Shown here: piece by piece, positions 9,505 through 19,365 of the stretch
Position numbering within the stretch: the stretch's first letter is position 1
Layout: each line of letters starts with the position of its first letter
Origin: Garcia nutans
Lineage: Eukaryota; Streptophyta; Magnoliopsida; Malpighiales; Euphorbiaceae
NCBI GenBank assembly: GCA_947685225.1
Contig: CANTUV010000035.1
Location: 42,594,001-42,658,000 of the forward strand
DNA: 64,000 nt
Direction of reading: 5' to 3'
Notes under the pieces: model-generated
Told to the model about the DNA's origin: nothing
Database searches by the model: none
Seen by the model: the letters and a program-made list of their open reading frames with translations, nothing else
Program-made: the position numbers and the translations under genes

Positions 9505-10855
9505 TTGGGTTCTAGACCCAGTTGGAGTTCTAGACTCAATGATAATTTTAGGTTCTGGACCTAAGTCTAATTTTAGCTTCTGGACCTAAGGGTAAGTTTA
9601 GGTTCTGGACTTAAGAAAAATTTGGGTTCTGGACCCGAGCTAAGTTCTAGACATAGAAAAGATTCTAGGTTCTGGACCTAAGGGTAATTTGGGTTCTAGA
9701 CCTGAGCTAAGCTCTTGATTTGAAAGAGATTCTAGGTTCTGGACTTAAGGATAATTTGGGTTCTGGACCCGAGCTAAGTTCTGGACTTAGAAGAGATTCT
9801 AGGTTCTGGACCTAAGGATAATTTGGGTTCTAGACTCGAGCTAAGTTTTAGACTTAAAAGAGATTCTAGGTTCTGGACTTAAGGATAATTTGGGTTCTGG
9901 ACCTGAGCTAAGTTCTAGATATAAAAGAGATTATAGGTTATGGACCTAAGGATAATTTGGGTTCTGGACCTGAGCTAAGTTCTAGACATAAAAGAGATTC
10001 TAGGTTCTAGACCTAAGGATAATTTTGGTTCAAGACCCGAGCTAAGTTCTGGACTTAGAAGAGATTCTAGGTTCTGGACTCAATCAAAATTTGGGTTCTA
10101 GACCCGAGGTAAATTCTGGACTTAGAAAAGATTCTAGGTTCTGGACCTAAAGATAATTTGGGTTCTGGACCCAACCTAAGTTCTGGACTTAGAAAAGATT
10201 CTAGCTTCTGGACCTAAGGATAATTTGGGTTCTGGACCCGAGCTAAGTTCTGGACTTAAAAGAGATTCTAGGTTCTGGACCTAAGGATAATTTGGGTTCT
10301 AGACCCGAGCTAAAGTCTGGACTTAGAAGAAATTCTAGGTTCTGGACCTAAGGAAAATTTGGATTTTGGACCCGAGCTAAGTTCTGAACTTAGAAGAGAT
10401 TCTAGGTTCTAGACCTAAGGATAATTTGGGTTCTGGACCCGAGCTAAGTTCTGGACTTAGAAGAGATTCTAGGTTCTGGACCTAATCAAAATTTAGTTTC
10501 TGGACCCGAGCTAAGTTCTGGACTTAAAAAAGATTATAGGCTTTGGACCAAAAGATAATTTGGGTTCTGGACTCGAGCTAAGTTCTGGACTTAGAAAAGA
10601 TTCTAGGTTTTAGACCTAAGGATAATTTGGGTTCTGGACCCGAGCTAAGTTCTGGACTTAAAAGAGATTCTAGGTTCTGGACCTAAGGATAATTTGGGTT
10701 CTGGACCCGAGCTAAAGTCTGGACTTAGAAGAGATTCTAGGTTCTGGACCTAAGGATAATTTGGGTTCTGGACCCGAGCTAAGTTCTGGACTTAGAAGAA
10801 ATTTTAGGTTCTGGACCTAAGAAAAATTTGGGTTCTGGACCCCAGCTAATAAAGA
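9505..10855. repeat. Tandem repeat of about 67 bases, about 20 copies (TE3)
   Basis: Each unit holds three sub-repeats on the theme GGTTCTGGACCTAAG, GGGTTCTGGACCCGAG and AGTTCTGGACTTAGA. GGGT/ACCC pairs make each sub-unit a tiny hairpin. In element sense the array lies just upstream of the polypurine tract. No coding potential is seen. TE4 and TE5 have different arrays in the same position. Confidence 0.9.
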
Positions 10856-11027
10856 TTTAATTATGGCACAAAATAATTTTTTGGGTTCAAAAAGTTTGAC
10901 TAATTTTTATACACATGTCTTCTCCTTGCCCCCCGCGTGTAATAATATTTTTACACACGCAAGCATTTGAATGATTAAAGTGAATAATTAAATTCACTGT
11001 TTATTTACTGTGTAGTCACTGTTCATG

Positions 11028-11122
11028 CACTATTTACTATTCATAAATAGTAATTTCCTATTTATAAATAGTAAAATTTACTATTCATCAATAGTAAAAA
11101 ATTACTATTCATGAATAGTAAA
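11028..11122. repeat. Array of four palindromes upstream of aORF-P
   Basis: Four neighbouring inverted repeats on the theme TACTATTCAT-AATAGTA. The last, TTACTATTCATGAATAGTAA (11102-11121), is a perfect 20-base palindrome. The array ends about 40 bases before the aORF-P TATA box. The 10856-11027 stretch before it includes the C-rich segment CTTGCCCCCCGCGTG, related to one at 19500. Confidence 0.8.
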
Positions 11123-11160
11123 ACTTACTTTTGAATTTTGTTTTTTCCTTGCCGTTTCTC

Positions 11161-11168
11161 TATATAAA
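11161..11168 (+). promoter_or_regulatory. TATA box of antisense gene aORF-P
   Basis: TATATAAACC lies 100 bases before the ATG at 11261, with a pyrimidine-rich leader between. It is on the strand opposite pol, so it would drive an independent transcript. Confidence 0.6.
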
Positions 11169-11260
11169 CCAACGAATTCTTTTATTTCATTCACAGCAAA
11201 ATCTTTAATTTCTATAATTCTCTCAAATTTTTTCAAATTTAGCATATAGTTTTGAAAAAA

Positions 11261-13670
11261 ATGCATGCTTCAAGGTCAGGGACTCATTCTAATGCTGAGT
11301 TATTAGAGTTTATTCGGCATCATGAAGACGGAAATATAGATCTACTAGCCATGATGCCGCTTCATCGTAGTTCAAACCAAAAGAATGCGGTAATTATTTC
11401 TTTCCTTTCTTTTTGTTTTGATTTTTTCGTCTTTCTGTTATTTGTTTTTTTTTCTTTTTTTTGTATTTCTTTTATTTGTTTATATTATTATTATTTTTTA
11501 TTTTTTTATGTTTTTATATTATGCTCTTTTATTATTATTGTGTTTGCCTTTATTTTTTATTTATATTTTTATATTATTATAATTTTTTAGAAAATTTAGG
11601 AAAAATATATTAATTTAAACAGATAGGATAATATGTACTTACCTTGTATTAACTTACCTAGCTCTGTGTTTAGCGTGATTGTTGCGTTGTTCGGGCTAGA
11701 AGGTGTATCTACAAAGCCCGACAATGGTACGATGTAGTGCCTTCTCGGGTAAGGCAGATTATCCGAGATTGCGGCTTTGAGAGCTTCATCTTACAATTGC
11801 CATCCGAGGAGTATCCGATAGACCGGAGCATAGTCCAAGCACTTCCAGAACGATGGTTGGACACAACTCATACTTTTCACTTGCCCATTGGAGAGATGAC
11901 AATTGGTCTGGTCGATTTTACTGCTATAACCGGCCTTCGATATGATGGTGTTCTGGTTCCTCTGGCCAACGATATTTTAACATTTGAAGAAATTCAGCAA
12001 TTAATTGGTATGGAACCATCATATAAGGGGCCTTTTAAGATAAAAATTGAACCGATTCGTAGTTATTGGATGAACTACGAAGGACGGGTTCACAGAGACA
12101 CGGCCCAACAGTATGCTCAAGGATTTTTGTTATATCTGCTTGGGTTGACCATCTTAGGCAGCACTGAATCCGCCATTCACTTGTCAGTGTTGAGGGCCCT
12201 TTCTTATTTCAGAACGGTACCATCTTCTGGCTGGGGTGAAGCTGGTCTCGCCTGTCTTTACCATAGTCTCGATAAACATTTTTGAAATAAGAAGTCTTTT
12301 GTCGGCTTGATGGCAGTTGTCGAGGTACTCTTCTTCCACCAATGTCATTTCCACTCTTTTCTTGCATGAATTTGATTTTTGTTGTTATTATAGGCATGGG
12401 CATATGAACACAACCTTGTGAGGGTGCCTGGTATTTCCCAAGAGAGAATTGGGTATCCGAGATTAAATTTTTGATTGTCCGATTGTGTGGACGTTCCCGG
12501 CTCTCACCAGTGCATACTTACCGCTTTGTAATGAGCCGCTTAACCTGGGACCAGGTAAAATAACATTAGTATACTTTAAATTTTATGTGAAAGTTTACCT
12601 ATCTTATGTTATTTTGCAGGTGAATTTGGCCTGGTGGAACCCAGAAGAGCGGACAAACTAGTCTCCCTTCATGAATGCTGCGGTATCTTTCCAACATTCT
12701 CTCCGAGTCATCGCTGGCCTAGTGTCTAGTGGCTGGTTTCTCGGAAAGAGAGTTTATGAGTGGTTTCTTGGTCCAGAGCGGCGGAGGATTTTGATGCCTT
12801 GTCTGAAATATACTTTAAATATTATATCAATGCCGGAGGATGCATGGTGGTCGGCTCAGTACGGTTATGGTATTGAAGCATTTCTCTATCCGCCGAGTGC
12901 ATCTTATGCCCATTTTATTCAAAGAAGACTCTTGAACTTTGATGTATCTCCTGTTGGTGTACGGGAAATTCCTGAAGAAAATGAGGGTAGAGATGGAGAG
13001 GACCATCATGGAGAGGCAGGAGAGTCCGTTCCACATGTCGGGGCTAGTACTTCTCAGGTAAAACTTTACCATTTTTCCCTTGCAACTGCTTCTTTCTTTT
13101 TTGATTCTTTAATGATTGTTGCAGGCTGTTGGCTCATTTGATCATGAGGCTGGACCTTCTTTTATTGCCCCTTCGTTTGCTCATTCTAGCCCACCGGATA
13201 TGCCATCTCAGTCGCAGGGCATTGATATGAATTACCTGGTAACTTCTCTTATTTCATGGTAATTTATGCTATATGTATGCATGATTATGTATGCTCTTAC
13301 CTTTTTCCTATCTGGCTCACAGCGGATGCTTGAAGAACAAAATAGGAAACTTCAAGAAGAGTTGGTTGCAAGTCGTCAGCAGGCTTCTCATTTTGAAAAT
13401 TTATATCATCAATCCGAACAAAATTTCTGAGACTTTCGATTTCAGGGGATGAGGGATCCTAGAGCTTCTTCATCAAGAGGCACCCGGACTGATGACCATG
13501 AGATCCTTTCGTCTGCTTCTGATGAGGGTCATGACAGATCGAAACTTCAAGGTAATAGAGATTTTGGTGCTCCTGCTTCGGGCGGACTCGGGACGAGTAA
13601 TTTGCCCCCTCCTCCAATAGGCGACGACTTTTTCAGGGCTTTATTTGATGACCCACCACCTCCCTCTTAG
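11261..13670 (+). pseudogene. aORF-P: plant mobile domain (PMD) gene, six exons, antisense in TE3
   Basis: Role unknown; PMD proteins occur in transposons and in MAIN-like nuclear proteins. Suggested exons: 11261-11389, about 11700-12324, 12394-12554, 12620-13057, 13125-13238 and 13323-13670. The introns have GT-AG ends, T-rich sequence and mostly phase 0. PMD signature: PERWLDTTHTFHLPIGEM, then VDFTAITGLRYDG in exon 2. Exon 4 ends in an acidic Glu/Asp/His-rich stretch. Exon 6 starts with a short coiled coil (RMLEEQNRKLQEEL) and ends Pro-rich. Breaks: TGA at 12283-12285, a one-base loss in exon 3 near 12470, TAG at 12659-12661, TGA at 13428-13430 (also in the TE2 copy, so it may be a true end), and an unclear exon 2 acceptor. 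Confidence 0.75.
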
Positions 13671-13989
13671 TGATGTATAAATATTGTATCAATTATATAA
13701 ACATTGTACAATAAGCATAAAAATAATAATACATAATTTCTGCCTTTACTGTAACTAGCTTTCTTCTTTTTTTATTTTATTTTTTTTATTACTGCGCCAC
13801 AATTATTATACTTTTTTTATCACATCATAAACAGTGCATCACAATTTCCTTTTCACAGCCGCATCACTTTGCTAAAACCAAATGCAACACGGTAAAGGAT
13901 TTTGTCGCTAATTCTTTTCCTTATGTAACATGGTCTCACCCTTTTCCCATCACCTTTTCCTTACCAACTGTGGAAGAGCTTATTTCCTC

Positions 13990-13998
13990 TATATAAAT
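13990..13998 (+). promoter_or_regulatory. TATA box of antisense gene aORF-D
   Basis: TATATAAAT lies 109 bases before ATG 14099, almost the same spacing as for aORF-P. The spacer from 13671 holds AT-rich 3'-UTR-like sequence with AATAA motifs and no other gene. Confidence 0.6.
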
Positions 13999-14098
13999 CT
14001 CCTTTTTACACCTAATTTCATACAGAAACTAAAAAAACTTTCCATTTCAACGTAAAAAACTCCCTTTAACAATTTTGATTTTCCTTCATTTATCAACC

Positions 14099-15440
14099 AT
14101 GGTCGAACATCATTTAAAGAAGATAAAAATTCTATTTAAGAATATGGATGCCATTCATTGGAAGAAAATTTCATGGTCAAAACTTGATGTTTTAAAGTTT
14201 ATTCAAAATGTTAAATTGGACCACTCCTTCTTACATGCCATGTCTTCCTTTTGGAATATGGATTCTAGGACATTCAAAATTAATGGCTTTGAAATATGTC
14301 CCTTGATTGAAGAATTTGAGGCCATCCTTGGATATCCAAATAATCAACAAATGGCATTACCCATATTGATTTCCAAAACCCAACAAAAGATGCAGATGTT
14401 ATTTCAAATTCCAAAACTCAAAGTTCTTCAGTTGATGAGAGGTGAAAAAATTCCACTTGCTCCCTTGATTGATTTTTGTCTTTCTCATTTGGCTCCTACT
14501 AAGGAATGGGGACGCATGCTTTGTCTTTGCTTGCTCGGCCAATTCTTGCTTGTCACTTCTGACGGCGATATTGATCCACGAGTATTGGATATTATGGATC
14601 AAATGGAAGGAGGCTTGTCGCCAGTATCTGTGATCTTAGCCGAGACCTTAGTTGGATTAGACCGACTTAAATCAGGATTGACAAAGAGACTAACTGGGAG
14701 TCCGTTGCTGCTATAGGTAATTACCTAAACTGCCCTTTCAAGTTTTCAATTTAGGTTTTCTTTTTTCTTCTTTTCTTTATTGCTCTAATTTTTGCCTAGT
14801 CTGCCCATGTGGGTTTTCGGAACTAGTGAGCTGTCCTAATTTTTGCCTAAGCTGCCTTCGCGGGTTTTCAACTTAGCGGACCTCTTTTTTTATTATATAT
14901 ATATTATCGCTCTAATTTTTTTCCTAGTCCGCCCATGTGGGTTTTCGAAACTAACGAGATGTCCTAATTTCTGCCTAAGCTGCCCTCGCAGGTTTTCAAG
15001 TTAGCGAACTTTTTTTTCATTTAATTTAATTCTTTCTTCACAGATTTGGCTTCAGGAGCGTCTTTGTTTGGTTGATACTTCATCCATGGATTTTTCCAGA
15101 TATCTGCCACGTCATCATTCTGCTAGGAAACTACTCCATCCTGCTTCTTCATATGCTGACTGGGTTGGCTGGATCCACTCACGCGCCGAAGTCAACATCC
15201 GTTGTTTGGTACCTTGGTGGAAGTTCTCGTATAACCATGCGGACATACTTGATGTATGTTCCCCTTGCTGCTCTTCGTCAATGTACATGCTATGATCCTC
15301 GCCGACTTGGCCGTCAGTACGGAACTGAGCCTTGCATTTTTTACTTTACTCCCGATTTAGACATGCCTTGCTTGACTGAAGCCTACTTGGATCGGCTGAG
15401 GCAAAGTTGGCCTACACATTACACTTATCGTCTGCCATAG
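14099..15440 (+). pseudogene. aORF-D: PMD/DUF7745-like gene, two exons, antisense in TE3
   Basis: The start codon has a strong context (AACCATGGTC). Exon 1 is 14099-14716 and exon 2 is 15044-15440, with intron GT at 14717 and a CACAG acceptor at 15039-15043. Exon 1 has FKINGFEICPLIEEFEAILG, then a hydrophobic LCLCLLGQFLLV stretch and VILAETLVGLDRLK. Exon 2 has ASSYADWVGWIH, VPWWKFSYN and the closing CLTEAYLDRLRQSW. One frame slip near the end of exon 1 and another near 15230 in exon 2 disable it. Homologues are the TE1 antisense ORF and the TE2 copy at 36635-38093. I recall this type as DUF7745, a PMD relative; function is unknown. Confidence 0.7.
14717..15043. repeat. Hairpin array inside the aORF-D intron
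   Basis: About five units of CCTAAGCTGCCC-GGGTTTTCAACTTAG(C) type between 14727 and 15007, each an imperfect inverted repeat. These are the same units found after pol at 15690-15857. The rest of the intron is T-rich. Confidence 0.75.
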
Positions 15441-15689
15441 ATTTTGCATTTATCAATTCAGAAAGTGTATTGTTAGGATGAAAAATAATTAAAGTAATAA
15501 AAGATGTTTCTTTTTCATTTTATAATTTGTCATCATTTTTTGCTATTGTGTTTGTTTATTTCATCCATATCTGGTCAAATACTTATAACAGTGCACATAG
15601 AATAATTTTAACATTAATTCTGTTTTATTAAATTAGGGAACAACCAAACATAAAGTCAGCATACACAAGATCACTCTTGTAGCCAACTA

Positions 15690-15857
15690 GCCCTTTTGGG
15701 TTTTCTAATTGATGATTTTCTCTCATTTAGCCTTAATTGTTGCCTAGCCCGCCCTTTCGGGTTTTCGGGACAAGCGGACTACTCTAACTTTTGCCTAGGC
15801 CACCCTTTTTGGGTTTTCAACCTAGCGAGCTTCTTTTTTTCTTTTTTTTTATATATA
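15690..15857. repeat. Post-pol hairpin array (TE3)
   Basis: Three hairpin units followed by a T-rich tract. On the minus strand it reads as the sequence that follows the pol stop, now separated from pol by TE4. It lies between the convergent ends of pol and aORF-D. From 15441 to 15689 there is a likely 3' UTR and nothing else recognised. Confidence 0.75.
15853..15857. other. Target-site duplication of TE4 (left copy)
   Basis: ATATA here and at 27003-27007. Joining the flanks gives a pol end collinear with TE2 at 6900-6930, which supports the insertion even though the motif is simple. Confidence 0.75.
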
Positions 15858-18375
15858 TGTGAGCGGGGATTTTTGCCCCCACTCCCGGTGTAATGGTTCT
15901 TCCAACTTCGGCACTGTTTAGGCTCGGTGCCTTAGAGAACACGGACCTAGGTCCGGAGAAAATGGAGTCCCCACCCAGACGGGCCAGGAAAAAAGAAAGG
16001 GGTGGATGACTCGATTCCTAAGGAATCTCCAACCCCCTAATGGGTTCGAAAAGTTGGGTACGTGTGGAAAAGGTGAAAAATGGCCCAGCACCCCCACAAT
16101 GCCCGGTTCATTGGAACCGTCCTCATTTACAGGTCTTAATATTATAAAATCTTAAATATAACAATATTATCCATATTACACACAATAATTAAAATAAAGC
16201 ATCGATATATTGAAAATTAAAACAATGTCCAAGAAAAACAAATAAATGGACATCCATCCGAAGATGGAAACATGCCCTTACATAATCCATACCTAAATAG
16301 GACACCGACCGAAAGGTAGAAACATGTCCTTTACATTGATCTAAAATATAAAAGCAATTTAAATTACATGATAGTTAACTAATGAGGTACCCACAAAGTG
16401 GAAACATACCTCTTACAACACTTGGAAATAAAAAATAAATCGATAAAGGTAAATAACCATTCATAATAAATAAATCGTTCATCAAAGATATCAATCAAAA
16501 TATAAAATGAACATCCATCCATGATAAATTAAATAAATCAATCATTGAAATTAAATAAACCAACAAAGCATTGAAAATAAATTAAAGCATATAATAGACT
16601 ACATAATCAAATACAAAATTAAATAAAGCAAGTAAAGATTCAAATTAGGGATACTGTTTCTATTTAACATTCTTTATTTAATATGTTTAGGGTTTTGGAA
16701 TTTATGGGTTTAAGCTACTGTAAGTTTTAAAGGAATTGAAATGGACTAAAGTTTTATAATTTAAGAGGTTGGTAAAGTTCTTTGATTAACCAAATTAGTG
16801 TTTGAGTGGTAAAATCATGAAATTAGGGTTTGGACACTTTAAAACATTAGGTTTATGATTTACGGTTACTGGATCATTATTTTGGATTTACTATATTGGG
16901 TTTGACTGTTTTAGGTTTATAAGGTTTTAAGGATTAGTGTTAGGGTTTAGGAAAACTAGGGTTTATGGTTTTAAGGGAGTTAGGGTTTAAGAAAACTAGG
17001 GTTTAATATTAGCTAATTTGAGGTTACTGTCTTGGTTTTAAAATTGAATTATGGTTTTTAGTGTTTCAGAGAATGTATTTGATTTTAGAATTTTGAAAAA
17101 CAATTTATAGTTTTATGAAGCTTTATGAAAATAAACAAAATGATTTAAGGTTTATAGAAACAGAAAAGATATTTTTTAAGGTTTTTGGAAAGAAAACGAT
17201 TCAATTTAGGGTTTTGGAAAATTAGAAAGCAGATTAGGGTTTTGGTAAGTTAATGAAATGATTTAAGGTTTTGAAAAGTTAGAAAGTAGATTAGGATTTT
17301 AAGATTTTATAGAAACAACAATTTTCAATCTTAAGTGATGAAGCTACTGTAAAGAAAAATAAATAAAGAAATTCATACCTTCGTTTGTTGGTTCCACCAA
17401 AAATTGTTTCTTGGATGAACAAGAACAAAGGCAAGATGGTTGCCTTTGATAGATTGAATTGCTTGTTTGCTCTCTCAAAAAGTCCGATTGATTTCACTAC
17501 CAAGGGTTTCCCCTAGTCCGATCGATTCAAAGTTTTCTCTCTAAAATTTTCCCCCTCCTTTCTATTGTTTTTAGTCCTATTTATAGAAGATTTTAATGAT
17601 TAATCTTAATTGTTCATGGAATCTAACATTAATTAAGAAAAAGGAAACCAAAACCGAATTGAATTTGGTTTCGAAAAAATTTGTGTCGAAAAAATTTCGC
17701 TGGCAAAAAGAACTACTGCGGAAAAATTTTACTGGCGAAAAAATTGCCACAGGAGCTTGCGGGCTGCAGGGGGCGAAATTGCCTGCGGGCCATTTAGTCC
17801 GACCCGATTTTTATTTTTATTTATTTGTTTATTATTATTTTTTTTATTTTTTATTAATTATAAAAACTAAATACTAAAGCAAATATTATTTAATTAAGAT
17901 AACACAAGTATTATTTTGGACTAATTAAAATATATTGGACAACACAAAAATTATTTTAGACTAATTAAAATATATTGAATCGAACTGGGTAAAAATAGTT
18001 TTGGTAAAAAAAAATTGGCAGCGCGCGAGCTGTCTGGCCCGTGGGATGTTCTGGCAGCAATTGCGCTAGCAAAAATGGGCGTAGCGGGCCAATTTGCCCC
18101 CCAGATGCCATCTGTGGAGAAATGGGACAGCCCAATTCGCCCCCAGATGCCATTGGCTGCGAAATTGGTGTCCCAATTCGCCCCCAGATTATTTCTGCAG
18201 CTGCAGCGTTGCCGCGCGACGCTCGCTGATTCGTCCGATTTTTTATTTTTTTTATTTTATTAAAAATAACTATAAAATAATATTAGTAATTAAAATATTA
18301 TTAAAATAAATAAAATACCACAAAAAATTATTTTAGACTATCGAATTTGAATAGGTAAAAAATTAAGGGTCTACA
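15858..18375 (-). repeat. 3' LTR of TE4
   Basis: 2518 bases. Related to the TE3 LTR over most of its length, but with an extra U3 part (about 18000-18340) holding repeats of CCAATTCGCCCCCAGATGCCAT. Telo-box-like AGGGTTT motifs occur around 16650-17240. TATA box on minus at 17578-17588. Confidence 0.92.
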
Positions 18376-18392
18376 GTTTGCCCCCTGCTTGA
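18376..18392 (-). promoter_or_regulatory. Polypurine tract (TE4)
   Basis: Minus strand AAGCAGGGGGCAAAC directly before the LTR. Confidence 0.8.
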
Positions 18393-18447
18393 ACGATCTG
18401 AGACTATGGCAAAAGAGAGTGAAAAGCAATAAGACTTAATTTTGATG

Positions 18448-18990
18448 AGATGGTTACTTGAATTTGATTTGGGTACTTGGACCCAAGGCTGAACTTGATT
18501 TGGGTACTTGTACCCAAGGCTAGATTGAATTTGGGTACTTGGACCCGGGATTGGGTACTTGGACCCGAGATTGGGTACTTGGACCCGAGATTGAATTTGA
18601 TTTGGGTACTTGAAGCCAAGATTGAATTGAATTTGGGTACTTGGACCCGAGATTGAATTTGATTTGGGTACTTAGACCCGAGATTGGGTACTTGGACCCT
18701 AGACTTAATTTGATTTGGGTACTTGGACCCGAGCTTGAATTGGATTTGGGTACTTGGACCCGATATTGAATTGAATTTGGGTGCTTGGACCCAAGACTAG
18801 ATTGAATTCAGGTACTTGGACCTGAGACTAGATTGAATTTGGGTACTTGGACCCGGATTGATTTGATTTCGGTACTTGGACCCGAGACTGATTTGATTTG
18901 GGTACTTGGACCCGAGAATGGGTACTTGGACCCGAGAATGGGTACTTGGACCCGAGACTGAATTGAATTTGGGTGCTGGACCCGAGACTA
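18448..18990. repeat. Tandem repeat GGGTACTTGGACCCGAG (TE4 tail)
   Basis: Irregular units of 17-36 bases with the core GGGTACTTGGACCC, each a small inverted repeat, separated by TTGAATTTGATTT-type spacers. Same position relative to the polypurine tract as the 9505-10855 array. Confidence 0.88.
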
Positions 18991-19054
18991 AGTTTGACTA
19001 ACCTTTTATCAGTTGAGAAGTCTGACCGCTTTGGCTGTTCTATGCATTGTGGTT

Positions 19055-19365
19055 TTTCACCCTCAAAATGGATCTTCATCGTTGGACCTTGGATCTTCAT
19101 CCTTAGCATCGGATCTTCACCTTTGAAAACGGATCTTCATCCTTGGAGATCGGGTTTTCACCCTTGTAAATGGATCTTCATCCTTGGAGGTCCGGTCTTC
19201 ACCCTTGTAAATGGATCTTCATCCTTGTAGGTCAGGTCTTCATCCTTGAAAATGGATCTTCATCCTTTGAGATCAGGTCTCCACCCTTAAAAATGGATCT
19301 TCATCCTTGGAATCAGGTCTTCACCTTTGAAAGTGGATCTTCATCCTTAGAGATTTGTCCTATAT
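19055..19365. repeat. Second tandem repeat of TE4 tail
   Basis: About nine units of roughly 32 bases containing GGATCTTCATCCTT and GGTCTTCACCCTT. A matching array in opposite orientation is at 47225-47400 in TE5. Confidence 0.85.

Noticed and set aside
9505..10855. Regular repeats that could suggest a CRISPR array
   Set aside because: Units are contiguous and nested, with no unique spacers; the context is a plant retrotransposon.
11390..11590. Extension of the aORF-P first exon into a Phe/Tyr-rich open frame
   Set aside because: Low-complexity T-rich sequence after a GT donor; typical plant intron.
7237..18375. An independent element bounded by LTRs 7237-9420 and 15858-18375
   Set aside because: The LTR types differ, no primer site follows the second, and the target duplications pair 7237 with 36561 and 15858 with 27002.
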